Below the pieces are notes generated by a model that was not told the DNA's origin, did no database searches, and saw only the letters and a list, made by a program, of their open reading frames with translations. From Ipomoea triloba (Eukaryota > Streptophyta > Magnoliopsida > Solanales > Convolvulaceae): a stretch of 64,000 nt of DNA. Location of the stretch: assembly GCF_003576645.1 (NCBI RefSeq), contig NC_044918.1, positions 24,103,233 through 24,167,232 on the forward strand, read 5' to 3'. This document shows, in pieces, positions 1 to 10,462 of the stretch (positions are counted from its first letter, which is position 1; every line of letters begins with the position of its first letter). Both the position numbers and the translations under genes were made by a program.

Positions 1-430
1 CAGGCTCGCAGCGCTGACTCTCTCTGTCGTCGGCCCTAAACGCACGCCAGTCGCTCCCTGCTTTCCACGACAACGCGACTCATCTTCTCTCCGTTGTGGT
101 CGTTGGCTTCCTGGCCTTCCTCGCAGCCGCGTCCCTAAACTCTCTCCGTCGCCATCGCTTCACGCTCGTCGGTTGCTCCCAGCCTTCCGCGAAGCACAAC
201 TCGCCAACTCCTCGTCTCTCCGTCTCGCCTCGAAGAAACAAAAGCGATACAAGGGTGGGACTAAAGACGAAGCGTAATCTGTGAATATTACCCGGTGAAT
301 TTTTTTTTTGTATAATACAGTCAATAAAACTTAATTATGGGCCAAAATAACTACAGATACATATACTACCTAATGGGCCTAGGGCTGGACTAGGGGCCCT
401 GTGCTGTAGCCCAACTTGCACAGCCCAAAA
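1..430. other. Unassigned GC-richer sequence at window edge
   Basis: Positions 1-290 are clearly richer in GC than the rest of the window and contain two loosely similar halves built on GTCG/CTCTC-rich text. It could be the tail of a captured gene or UTR. No protein similarity is recognised in any frame and no complete ORF stands out. Around 355-443 the sequence resembles the right end of the hAT-type MITE at 33871-34161 (ending in AAATCCGGCCCTG). Confidence 0.3.
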
Positions 431-443
431 TCCGGCCCTGGCA

Positions 444-2212
444 GTGGCGAAGGTTCCCCATTGAAGTGACTAACATAGGAATTGAGCTAAGAACGGATGC
501 TTTGCTTTTGGAGCTTAGCTTTGAGGTAAGTTTCTATATCCGTTCAAACTACATTGTCCTATCTAAAATATGCTATTTATGTAATTTGTGTCCTTAAACT
601 ATTTTGAAAATGCATTTGGATTTAAAATGTGATAAATAGTAAAATGTGTATATTTTGGTATTAATCTATGAGTATGGGCGTATCTATATATTGAGGATTC
701 TATGAGATATTATTCGAGTATGAAACTATATGGCTTTTGAAGGGTATAAACTATATTTATTGTTGAGCAATATAAACTATATTTTGCTTGGAGGATAAAT
801 TGTATGTTTGATATAAACCCTATTTTGGAGATGTATATATATATATACACACACACACACACTCAACTATTTGGAAAGATATATCTGAATAGCCTGTGGG
901 CAATAGATATTTTGTTGAAAACCTATTTTGAAAAGATGTTACTATCTTGGAGGAATTATATATAAAATGTACTTATTTTGGAGGTTTATCTCTTTATGTG
1001 TTTGATTGTGACGTGTATTGTGCTGAGAGCTAAGGCCCAATGTTGGAATTAAACCTTGTAGAAATCATCCTGGGTTAGTATTTGAGGAGTAACCTAGTAG
1101 AAATCATCCTGGGTTACTAAGACTGGTTTACTACCCGCTGGCTTGGAATCCAACTTAGGGGTGTGCACACTTAAGGTAGTGGTCATGTTTCCACCTATGG
1201 TAAAGTAGGGGTTGTGTGATGTGTTCAGTAGAGGGTTGATGTTCACTTAGGGCTTCACTAAGATGATGTCCCAGCCCCACTATTGTGATATTGAGATTGA
1301 GATTGATACATCCATACTTGTGATTGGTTATGATTGGGATACCTCCACTTATTTATTATAATATATTGATATTTGAAAAATATGATTTGAATTCCTCCAT
1401 ATCTATAATTATTGACATATATGTTTTTTTTAATGACTTATGAGAAAGTCTATACTGGAAATGATTACTTGAGAATATCTATATCTTGAGATGAGCACTT
1501 GTTGAGTAAACTATATGTTATGAATTCCTCCATATACTTACATATACTATGCTTTGGAAATATTTGTAAGAAATGATGAGCTTTATAATCCTCTATACTT
1601 GACTTATATATTGATCTATAATGATTACTTGGAGGTTATGTTTTGAAATGGTTGTTGGTTGAGAGTTGCTATAACGACTATTCTTTATATTCTTACCTTG
1701 AGAATCCTCTTTACTTGTCGTACTTTGAGAGTGAGTAGCGACGGGTTATAAAATTATTATATTGCTTCAATGTATTTAATATTATACTTGAGGAAATGTA
1801 TATCTTACTTACCTTTGGTGTGGAGTTAAACATTTTGAAAATTATTATCTTTGATGGAAAATCCTTTTGGAAATACTCTTTTAAGCTTTTGGCTAAATGT
1901 TTTTCTCTACTTAAGTATAAAAATCTCTTTGTAAAGCATATCTATTTTCAAAAGTATAAATGTATGTATTTATTTTACAGGGCCACTTAGCATTTTAGGC
2001 TAATTCTATTTGTTCTATTTTACAAAACCTCATTGTTTTCATTTTAGGCTAATTCTATTTGTTCTATTTTACAAAACCTCATTGTTTTCAAGATCTGAAG
2101 TTTGTGGCTAGTTTGAGAGTGCGACGTAGAACTAGTTACCTCTTGAAGAAATTCTTGGCATAATGGTTTAGTTTGTTTTCGAGATGGTCCACGGTCTATT
2201 CCGGTTACCGGT
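444..2212. repeat. Decayed LTR-like intergenic sequence
   Basis: There is no gene. The stretch is AT-rich with many diverged GAGGA/ACTTGAG-type short repeats, a (TA)n(CA)n tract near 834-862 and a partial duplication at 1060-1110. A segment near 1157-1177 (GGGGTGTGCACACTTAAGG) matches the inverse of a motif in the gypsy LTR at 12717-12743, so part of this is probably an old gypsy LTR. The LTR assignment is inference. Confidence 0.35.
1991..2088. repeat. Perfect 49-bp tandem duplication
   Basis: Two identical 49-bp copies lie head to tail (1991-2039 and 2040-2088), starting CATTTTAGGC and ending CATTGTTTT. The lack of any difference between the copies points to a recent event or an assembly duplication. 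Confidence 0.95.
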
Positions 2213-2464
2213 TGATGGACAGCGCTGCACTATGCTTACTTCCCGGGGGTCACCCTGCTTACTTCCCGGGGGTCACCCATCCCGTGATGGCCGGAAGTAA
2301 CCACAGAGTTCTTTGGCTATCTGGTTGCCATATCCTACTTAAAACCAATTGGTGATAGGTAGGTGGACATTAACCATTTAACCACATCCCTCCATGGTAA
2401 GCCGCAACGCCACGTCTCGAATCGAGCAGGGGCTAAACTCGGCCAACCCTGCCGACGCCCAACA
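2213..2464 (-). repeat. Cassandra LTR copy 1 (252 bp)
   Basis: Ends TGATGG...CCCAACA on the plus strand. It has a short tandem duplication of the 5S box-C region (TGCTTACTTCCCGGGGGTCA occurs twice, 2234-2276) and lacks the AAGCACGCTT part of box A, so its 5S-like promoter is altered. Confidence 0.9.
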
Positions 2465-2613
2465 ATCCCCCTCCCAGCACCTGCATCACCAAGCCCAGCT
2501 ATGCAGCATGCCTGACTCGGTCCGCTTGACCTACGCCCACATCCCACCTGGGACTGGACTCGGCTTTCGCCTCGCCATCGATTCGAACCCGTGACCTCGG
2601 CTCTGATACCAAT

Positions 2614-2857
2614 TGATGGATCTCAGCGCTGCACTATGCTTACTTCCCAAGGGGTCACCCATCCCGTGACTGCCGGAAGTCAAGCACGCTTAACCACAGA
2701 GTTCTTTGGCTATCTGGTTGCCATATCCTACTTAAAACCAATTGGTGATAGGTAGGTGGACATTAACCATTTAACCACATCCCTCCATGGTAAGCCGCAA
2801 CGCCACGTCTCGAATCGAGCAGGGGCTAAACTCGGCCAACCCTGCCGACGCCCAACA
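2614..2857 (-). repeat. Cassandra LTR copy 2 (244 bp), intact 5S-like region
   Basis: The best-preserved LTR of the array. It contains, on the minus strand, 5S-rRNA-like boxes A, IE and C in the correct order. It is preceded on the plus strand by the tRNA-Met primer site and followed by the purine tract of the next unit. Confidence 0.9.
2643..2696 (-). promoter_or_regulatory. 5S-rRNA-type internal Pol III promoter within Cassandra LTR
   Basis: Minus-strand text contains GGTTAAGCGTGCTTG (box A-like, about 2681-2695), then GGGATGGGTGACC (intermediate element running into box C) and CCTTGGGAAGT (about 2642-2665). This is the same order and near-identical wording as plant 5S rRNA. Cassandra elements are known for this 5S-derived sequence; whether this copy is transcribed is unknown. 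Confidence 0.85.
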
Positions 2858-3006
2858 ATCCCCCTCCCAGCACCTGCATCACCAAGCCCAGCTATGCAGC
2901 ATGCCTGACTCGGTCCGCTTGACCTACGCCCACATCCCACCTGGGACTGGACTCGGCTTTCGCCTCGCCATCGATTCGAACCCGTGACCTCGGCTCTGAT
3001 ACCAAT

Positions 3007-3197
3007 TGATGGATCTCAGCGATGCACGCTTAACCACAGAGTTCTTTGGCTATCTGGTTGCCATATCCTACTTAAAACCAATTGGTGATAGGTAGGTGGA
3101 CATTAACCATTTAACCACATCCCTCCATGGTAAGCCACAGCGCCACGTCTCGAATCGAGCAGGGGCTGAACTCGGCCAACCCTGCCGACGCCCAACA
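3007..3197 (-). repeat. Cassandra LTR copy 3, deleted for the 5S core
   Basis: Compared with copy 2, the DNA between two GCAC tetranucleotides is missing (TCAGCGATGCACGCTTAACC junction at about 3015-3034). Boxes IE and C are gone and box A is kept. This looks like a microhomology-mediated deletion. Confidence 0.85.
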
Positions 3198-3640
3198 CCG
3201 GTCTTTTTACACCTGGTTAATCCAACTGACCTTCTCGGTCAGCCTGTAGCCGGATGAGAACCAATCCCGGTCAATTGCCCAGAGCTCGGACTGACCGGGT
3301 GCCCTGCTGGCCTTGGACGTCCCCCTTGAAGTCCAAACCCTTTGGTCTCGCGACAGTTGGCCTTCGAGTACGGGACCCGCCTTTGGGCCGGTGCATGCCC
3401 GCCACGCGGTCGTCATGTCGCTGGCCCGGTACCTGTCCCATGACAATCTATATATACCGCATTTAATGTTGTGAAGGGGGTTTTTTGGTTGTTTTCTATA
3501 TAATAGTCAAGTAGCTCGGAAACCTCAGACTCATTGTCACGTTAACCGAGCTCCATTAGGGTATAACTGCCTTGTACCCGACCCATTCAGTAATAAAGAG
3601 TACTTTTGACCGAATACACGTATTTTACTCTATCAATTAT
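3198..3640 (+). repeat. Remainder of an LTR into which Cassandra inserted
   Basis: Contains a TATA-like TCTATATAATAG (about 3495), an AATAAAG signal (about 3592) and an LTR-type terminus CTATCA at 3635, the same terminal hexamer as the solo LTR ending at 13751. The left boundary before the Cassandra insertion was not found, so full extent and family are inference. No coding sequence is seen. Confidence 0.45.
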
Positions 3641-3684
3641 AATGGTTTTGTATATTGATAGTGAATGGTTACTACTGCCCAACT

Positions 3685-4625
3685 GGCATTCTTTGGAACG
3701 GATCTCAGCTTAATTGGATTATACCTACTCGGGAATAAGCAGGGAGATTCAATGTTGCCATATATTTTGTTTTATGCATGGAAAGACTAAGCCAAATAAT
3801 CAAAGGGGAGGTCAAGAGAGGACGTTGGAAGGGTGTCAAAATTTCCAGGTATGGTCCTTGTCTTTTTCACCTTATGTTTGTTGACGACTTATTACTTATT
3901 GCAGTGGCAGATGAAGTTCAAATTGAGGTTATAAAAAATTTCCTGGAATGCTTTGAAGCAACTTCTGGGCAAAAAGTGAGTTTGTAAAAATATGTATTTT
4001 TCTCAAAAAATGTAGACCCCAAGAAGGCCAAGAGTATATTATGTAGCTTAAACATTCCCTAAACGATGAACTTGGGGAGATACTTGGGGTACCCTCGATT
4101 CATGGTCGCCTCACTAGAGCTCTCTTCAACCCGTTGTTGGATAGAATTGACAAGAGGTTGGAGGGCTGGAAATGCAAACACCTCACGATGGCAGGAAGAA
4201 TTGCACTGGCAATGAGCATCCTTAACTCTACAGCTTATTATGCAATGCAATCAACCCTCATCCCTATTGGTGTCTGCGATGCTATTGAGAAAAGAATCCG
4301 CAACTTTATTTGGGGCTCGGGAATCCACCTGATTTGCTAGGAAACTGTCACTACAAGCAAGAACAAGGGTGGCCTTGGTCTTCAAAGCGAAAGATGAACC
4401 TTGCATTCCTTGCCAAAACTGGTTGGAGATTCCTGCGTGAAGGGGAAGGGGTCAAGGTGCTCAAGGAGAAATATATGCACGACAAAAACAGTCTTTTGGG
4501 TTTTGAGTCCAGACGCAACGCCTCCAACCTTTGGAAAAGGGTTTGCATGGTGGGTACGACACTCATGCTGGGTGGTACGTACTTCTGGAATGATATATGG
4601 ATGGCCTTAATTTTGTTGGAATAAT
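3685..4625 (+). pseudogene. LINE (L1-type) reverse transcriptase relic
   Basis: Fragments in shifting plus-strand frames spell the C-terminal half of a plant non-LTR reverse transcriptase. The order is ILWNG...IIPT and KQGDSMLPY (3690-3765), MERLSQIIKGE (3778), the catalytic FVDDLLL motif (about 3871-3891), RYLGVP-like text (about 4080), LLDRIDKRLEGWK (4134-4172) with LTMAGRIAL (about 4179), and the zf-RVT lead-in NLAFLAKTGWRFL (about 4397). There are several frameshifts and stops, and the N-terminal endonuclease is absent. The family assignment is firm; the copy is dead. Confidence 0.85.
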
Positions 4626-5099
4626 TTCATGGTTGTGGAAGCTCTTACTGTTGACCAATATTGGATACAGAGGCAGAGTGGCTGGGATTGGGAGAAGCTG
4701 CGGGGTAATCTGCCTGACGACACTCTCACTAACCTTCATTTTTTTTGCGGTTGATGAAAATGCAACGAACTAATATGACATATACTAGGAACATGAAGGC
4801 TCGGGCACCTTCTTGGTGGCTTATGCGGCTGTCTATAGTATAATTTAGCTTCTTTAATCTCATCATAATTCTAACATAAGCCGAAGATGTAGATGAGCCA
4901 ATGCGGGAGGTGCTCAAGTCTAAAAACTGTAAGCCTAAGATAATAAAATACATCCTCATAAAATCAGTCTTGAAATTCATACATTCAACTAGAAATATAA
5001 ATGATAATGTGATTCAGAGTGACACTCCAATAATAACTCAATAACACTAAGATGGAAAACTGCAAAGATATCATGGCATCATATGGTCCAAGCATCTCT
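4626..5099. other. Flank and 3' region of eL13
   Basis: No coding signal beyond the end of the LINE relic. The part near 5099 should hold the 3' UTR of the minus-strand eL13 gene. No clear polyadenylation signal was pinned down. Confidence 0.4.
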
Positions 5100-6146
5100 C
5101 TATTTTTTGTCTTCCTTCTCTGCTTCAGCAGCCCTCTTAAGCCTAGCACCCATATGACGCTCGTTCGTCCTCTCCAAACGCAGCTTGTCATAAGCCTTGA
5201 ATGATTTCATATCTTCTGTGATCTTAACAAGCTCCACTGCTGGTTTGTCCCGTCCGATGGGCAAGTAAGCACCATGGACTTGGGTTGCAGTGGCTAATTC
5301 CTCAGCAGTAGAATCACCAGCCTGCAAGGAAAGTAAGATCATGAATAGCTGTTCAACAACCAAATTGATCTTTCCAAGTCATCAAAACACATTTCCATCA
5401 CCTTAAATTTGCGTGCACGTCTTGGGAAGACAACCAATTTGGCTTTGTAGGTCTTCAGCCTCTGAACATTAGTCTGGAGACCCTCAAGAGAAGAGTTTCT
5501 GCGACGGTGATCAACTGCAATGCCAATTGTGGGGGCCAGCTTCTTTGGGATGCCTGCAGCCTGGGAGAAACATAAACAAATTTGATAGGGGTCCATTTAT
5601 AGAATAATTGTACAACTTACGAGCAAGAAGTAGTTTCATTCCACATTTCAATATTTTTACTTTTATCTTAGAAAAAACGTGATCCAGGCAACAGGTAACA
5701 ATTTCCAGTTAGCTATGTCCAAAGATATTAAAGCAAACATTGGCTAATTCCTATCCTCTAGCCTTAACTCAGAAGAAAACTCTGCAAATGAAATAACATA
5801 TTTAAACAAACCCTGTAACAACTCACCTTAAGCTCCTCAAGGGAGAATCCCCTACCAGCTCTAACCTTCATGTTGTACTTGAGGGTCTGTCCATGGACAA
5901 TAGGGCGGAGAGGCCCAGCAGTTGGCCTGGGGAAAATTTTCACAGCCTTCTTTTGTCTGGCTGAGATTATATTCAACAATCAGAGATCACTTATCTACAT
6001 ACTGGTTTTATAAGATTGATAAGTTTAAAATTGTAGTTACCAACTCTCCTCCTTTGCTTGCGTGCAGGTTGGTTGAACCATGTCCTCACATAGTTCTGCC
6101 AGTGCTTCCTGAAGTGCCCACTTGGTATAACATTGTTATGTTTCAT
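5100..6146 (-). CDS. RPL13: 60S ribosomal protein L13 (eL13), four coding exons
   Basis: Component of the cytosolic large ribosomal subunit. Coding exons on the minus strand are 6146-6041, 5960-5827, 5560-5402 and 5321-5100 (stop TAG at 5100-5102); all introns have GT/AG ends and phases that join cleanly, giving 206 residues, the usual plant length. Recognisable stretches are [18 protein letters not shown] near the N-terminus, [52 protein letters not shown], and a C-terminal [12 protein letters not shown] typical of plant eL13. A further 5' non-coding exon and a long leader intron lie upstream (6158-6797). The start ATG is the one in frame with HNNV. Plant homologues normally begin MVKHNNV, whereas this copy reads MKHNNV, so the usual valine 2 is missing. 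Likely a functional housekeeping gene. Confidence 0.95.
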
Positions 6147-6895
6147 GGCTTACCTTTCTATTCACAGAAAGAATACAAGCCAGGATTAGCAACAGCCAAA
6201 GACTCTGCAATTATTATACAAGAAACACAAACATATGACACATACAAACAAACACAAATGTCTGTTCACAAATCATCAATTCATTTTTTTGGTGACTGAA
6301 CATGATAAATCATCAAACTAACAATGGCAAATTTAAGATACGCATTGATCATCTAAATTCAAATAAGGACAATCACCCAGACAAGGAATATCGCCTAACA
6401 GGAAAACGTATCTCAAAATCGCCTAACAGGAATATCGCATCGATTATGCACTTCAAAATCCACACAAACAACATACAGCGAACAAAACAAGCTAGTCAAA
6501 TGGAAACAATCAGATCAACATTGCCTAACAGGAAAACGTATCTCAAAATCATTCACATATGATTGTCAAATTTCATTTTCTAGTTTTGCGCACATCTTTC
6601 TACGTAGCTAACGTCACGAGGTTTCAGCCAATTTTATATGAAAAACAAATTGCGATTTATAAAAAACCATATCTAGCAAGCATCACACCTCAACGTCAAC
6701 AAATTCGACGAAATAAGCAAATGAAAACAAAATATAACACGGAAATGAGGTTTAGAATGAGCATCGAGAAGATATTAATGGAGAAGTTGGGACTTACAGC
6801 GCCGACGAGGACCACCGAGAAGAGCTTCGTTGCCTTAGCTGCTGTAGTGGAGAAAGTGTCTCTTTGGGTTTTTATGCAGGGAATAAATCTCGAAA
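6147..6895 (-). other. RPL13: eL13 5' UTR exon and 640-bp leader intron
   Basis: The minus-strand 5' UTR exon ends at 6798 (donor GT at 6797-6796, text GGCGCT/GTAAGTCC). The leader intron runs to acceptor AG at 6159-6158 (TGTGAATAG/AAAGG), leaving 11 nt of UTR before the ATG at 6146. A 5' UTR intron is common in plant ribosomal protein genes. The plus-strand ORFs seen here are intron read-through and not genes. A related copy of part of this intron lies at 15077-15345. Confidence 0.8.
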
Positions 6896-6979
6896 AAACC
6901 CTAGGTTTTAATTCATGTTTGGGCCGAGAGTTTTTTATGTCAAGCTTGGGCTTTGAATTTGTGCTCACCTTTCGGCCCA
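6896..6979 (-). promoter_or_regulatory. eL13 promoter: telo-box palindrome plus site II motifs
   Basis: Just upstream of the 5' UTR exon lies AAACCCTAGGTTTT (6896-6909), a palindromic telo-box. TGGGCC at 6920, TGGGCT at 6947 and GGCCCA at 6974 are site II elements. The telo-box plus site II (TGGGCC/T) combination is the established promoter signature of plant ribosomal-protein and other proliferation genes, where TCP and telo-box-binding proteins act. Confidence 0.8.
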
Positions 6980-7009
6980 AAAATGACATAAAAACCCAAA
7001 GAGAAAATA

Positions 7010-7260
7010 TTCAATCATTATTTCATGGACCATGAACCATAAATAAAAAATACGGAGTACATTTTTAATATACTAAAAGTACATTATTGATATACATCAA
7101 GTACATTACTTGAAAGTATATGATTATTTCATATCTTATCAAATAATGTACATTCAGTACACAAATAATGTATTTTTAGTATATAAATAATATATATTGT
7201 ATTCATGTTCCACACAATATTGTCAAAGGCATCCAATTGTTATACGATGATCATGGTTCA
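7010..7260. repeat. TACATTAT-type non-autonomous repeat element
   Basis: Carries repeated TACATTATT / AATGTAC words and GGACCATG text. It is a relative of the elements around 19450-21350 and 46900-47480. No coding sequence is present. The boundaries are approximate. Confidence 0.5.
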
Positions 7261-9228
7261 CACAGCTACGTGGATCATGGTCCAAAATAGTTTCATTTTT
7301 TTAAGTAAAGAAACGGTGACTGTTATTTTTAACAAATCTCGTATTTGTGATGTGCTCATAATAAGATAAAACTATAGTGTAGCTAAAATGAATCTGAATA
7401 ATATTTCTCGCGTATTGAGTGTATATTATCAAATGAAACTGTAGTTGAATTGAGATGATGCTTTAGTTGTGCTTAAGTAAAACCACAGTATGTATAAAAT
7501 GAAACTAAATAACATGTCTTACATATTGAGCGTATATTGTCAAATGAAAATGTAACTGAATTAAAATGATACTTTTGTTGTGTTGAAATAAAACTGTATA
7601 AAGTGAAACTGAATAACATGTCTCACATATTGAGTGTACTAGTTTGTCACGCGCCTTACGCGAATGGGATAGTGCCAAATGTTTATTTTTAAACAAGTAC
7701 TTCAAAGTATATTAATGCAAGATTATATAATAGATGTTCATGCATATGTAATTGAATGTTAAATTTGTTTATTTAAATTGATAATTCAAACTATATAAAT
7801 GTAAGAAAATATATGAGAGATTGATTATAATTGTCATTAGAATAAATGTTTGCAACTTTGTAAAAACACTAGTTTAAATAAATACTACTTTAGATTTGAA
7901 TTTTTCTAAGCCTTCGTAATTCTCTTTTGGTGTCACGATGTTCTATTGCCATGCATTAACATTTTTAATAATGAGTTTTAAATGTAGCTATGTAAGATAA
8001 TGATCTAATTACCATTACATATTATTATCGTCATAAAAGCATATTAGTCTTTAGGTGTTCTGCTCGATGTATTTTTGGTTCAATTATTATTGTTGAATGA
8101 GTTCTTGTGGATAAATAAATTCCTAGTTTATTTAAGTAATAAGATTGTATTCAAAAATAAAACAATCGTGATAAGGATGCGTAAACCATTTAACAAAAAA
8201 TGAAACGGCTTCACATACCAAAATCTTTGGAAACATAAATCTCCCGCCCAACATTTCAGATGACAATTCGAATAAGGGAGCACTAAGCCAAAAATATAGG
8301 ATAACAAAATCTAAAACAAATTGGAAAATACAGAGGCGGGAGAATGGAGCAATCTTAGAGGCCAAATATCCTCTCTTTATTATAATAAGAGATAACTTAT
8401 TAATGAATTTGAAGGAAATGAATATTTGCATTGTACAGAATAAAGACAATATAACTAATGAAGTTATATCTCATTTTTAATTTTATGATAATGAATAATT
8501 TTTTTTTTTGAATAAAGGCATGGTAGATATCTAATTCTAAATTAAAAAAAAATGCATATGTATTATTTTATGTTGTATCTACTAATTTATTTAATTATTT
8601 AATTTAATAAGAGTAGTAGAGTGATGTACTTACTTTTTATCCACAATAGTCATTGATTTTTTTTTTTAATTTTCATTCGTTGTTGACACAAATTGTTTTT
8701 AGAGGTTGTCAATGACAATTGCTATAATTGTTGTCAATAGAAGATGGTGATAAATAATTCAAAATATATGGTTACAATAGATATTGTTATAATGATATAG
8801 TAAAAACTAACTTACAAATTTCTTTAGAAGTTTTTATACATGGATAAAATTTTGAGAATGATGTGTAAACTTCTTCAATTGGAGCCACTGGGGGTGTCAA
8901 CATTGTCAATTCTTTAGACAATGGTCCTACCTTTGGAGTCAAAGTGTAGTTGTATTTCTTATCAACAACTTTGTAGTTAGGCCGTGTAGGTCTGACAATG
9001 ATGTAAGAACAATTTTGCCCAATAAAAAATAATTGTACAATATTTGTAAAGTAATGTATAATTGTACCGTTATAGAATTACATACAAAAATATTAGTACC
9101 ATAATGACCAAATCATTCCCAATAATGCAAAAGCATAATTGAAATATTGAGTGCTATTCTAAATAATAAGATTAATTAAATTAAAAAAACGAAAAAAAAA
9201 AACTTAACCTAATTTTTTTTGGGGGAAA

Positions 9229-10462
9229 GGGTCAAATAGGTCCTCAAATTTTACCCAAAATTGCAATTAAGCCCTCGAACATTCAAAAAGTTCAATTAAA
9301 CACACGAACTTGTCATTTTTTGTGCATTTAAACCCATATGACCGGTTGTTCCATGTGAATAACCGGTCATAATTTTTCTGACCAACATTCCGGCAGCTGG
9401 CGACCGGAATCTTCATCCCCAACGGCGACTGAAATCTTTCACCTCTTCTTTCAGGGGCACAGAAGATATGGAACTCGATGATGCAATACACACAACTATT
9501 CTTACAATGAAGATTGGGTAAATATCAACTTTACCGTGAGATTTTCGAAATGGCAAATCAATGAAAATGACTCTGTATTCATGCTTTGCATATACTTTCA
9601 AATTTGACGGGCAAATTTCTGGTACAAACATTGAGATTGGCATTATTAGCAGTGACATGGTGTTTCGACAGCCAACAACTAGAATCTTCATCCCCAACCA
9701 CGGAGAAGACAAAGTCTCTGTTCATCTTCTCCATTGGAGTAGATGAACACCCTCCAATGGAGAAGACGGAGTCTCTACTCGTATTCTCCAATCTCCACTG
9801 ACAGTGCGGTTGTTTAACGGAGAAGACGAACGGTCTGTTCGTCTTCTCCATTGGAGAAGTATGGAGAAGACGAAAGACGAACATTGCGACCGTGTCCAAC
9901 ATGCATTTTGAGGATCTCAGCAGCTCTCTCCTTGTTCTTCCCAACCCCACAATCCACTTGTATCACCAAACACAGCTTCGCCCCAATTCCAGCTGCAACA
10001 TTTTTTGCACCACACTCGGAGTAGTAGAGAGCTTGGCGATGGAATACAAGATCCTCAGACCTCTCTCATTCGCCACCTGCGACACCCTCAAGATTTTCCT
10101 CGACACCATCGCTAGCCTCGTTGCGTGCTTCAACAGCTCCGCCCGCCCCTCTGCGCACTTGCACAGCTAGTCCAATACGCTTAGACTCCACTCACAATAC
10201 CGTTTCTCGTTCGTGTCCAGTAGGAGATCGATCAGCACCGTCGAACAGTGCAATCGTCATCTTCTCCGTTGGGGATGAAGATTCCGGTCGCCGGGCGCCG
10301 GAATGTTGGTCGAAAAAATTATGACCGGTTGTTCACCTGGAACAACAGGTCATATAGGTTTAAATGCACCAAAATGACAAGTTTGTGTGTTTAATAGAAC
10401 TTTTTGAATGTTAGAGGGCTTAATTGTACTTTTGGATAAAGTTTGAGGGTCTATTTGACCCC
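9229..10462 (-). mobile_element. Mutator-like element with captured gene (Pack-MULE type)
   Basis: Long terminal inverted repeats of about 195 bp (9229-9425 and 10270-10462) start GGGTCAAATAG on both sides and include the word ATGACCGGTTGTTC. The interior contains a fragment of a U-box E3 ligase gene plus several copies of a GGAGAAGACGAA-type minisatellite. No transposase ORF is present. The target duplication could not be resolved because both flanks are T-rich. Capture of a host gene fragment between long TIRs is the Pack-MULE pattern. Confidence 0.8.
9895..10255 (-). pseudogene. Captured fragment of a plant U-box E3 ubiquitin ligase (PUB22/23-like)
   Basis: Read on the minus strand from about 10255, the fragment gives the C-terminal ARM-repeat region of PUB-type E3 ligases: VLIDLLLDTNEKRY, then LCKCAEGRAELLKHATRL, ILRVSQVANERGLRILYSI, TTPSVVQKMLQL, and after a 1-base deletion GAKLCLVIQVDCG and ERAAEILKMH. 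The match to PUB22/23/24-type C-termini is from memory of the family. It has an in-frame TAG after the first block (around 10168-10170) and a frameshift near 9985, and lacks the U-box, so it cannot make a ligase. As a transcribed antisense fragment it could still produce small RNAs. Confidence 0.8.

Larger units (their letters stand above)
2213..3197 (-). mobile_element. Cassandra-type TRIM with three LTRs and two internal domains
   Basis: A terminal-repeat retrotransposon in miniature read on the minus strand. The LTRs run TGTTGGG...CCATCA (plus strand TGATGG...CCCAACA) at 2213-2464, 2614-2857 and 3007-3197. The two 149-bp internal domains (2465-2613, 2858-3006) each have a tRNA-Met-type primer binding site (TGGTATCAGAGC, minus strand, 2600-2611 and about 2993-3004) and a purine tract (GGGAGGGGGAT) next to the following LTR. 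The whole array is bordered by one 5-bp target duplication, CCGGT, at 2208-2212 and 3198-3202. The LTR carries a 5S-rRNA-like segment, the hallmark of Cassandra. There is no coding capacity. A single target duplication around an LTR-internal-LTR-internal-LTR array fits unequal recombination between LTRs after one insertion. The third LTR has lost most of the 5S part. Confidence 0.9.

Noticed and set aside
2600..2611. tRNA gene (GCTCTGATACCA)
   Set aside because: It is only the complement of the tRNA 3' end, i.e. a retrotransposon primer binding site.
2643..2696. Real 5S rRNA gene
   Set aside because: Only the internal promoter part matches; it is embedded in a Cassandra LTR and lacks the rest of a 120-nt 5S gene.
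2335..2987. Repeated 70- and 66-residue ORFs
   Set aside because: They fall inside the Cassandra internal domain and LTR and repeat because the element repeats; Cassandra is non-coding.
6896..6909. Telomere repeat
   Set aside because: Only a single AAACCCTAG palindrome; it is a promoter telo-box and not an interstitial telomere array.
6302..7035. Plus-strand ORFs of 86 and 158 residues over the eL13 leader intron
   Set aside because: They lie antisense to the leader intron, 5' UTR and promoter; the residues show no family pattern.
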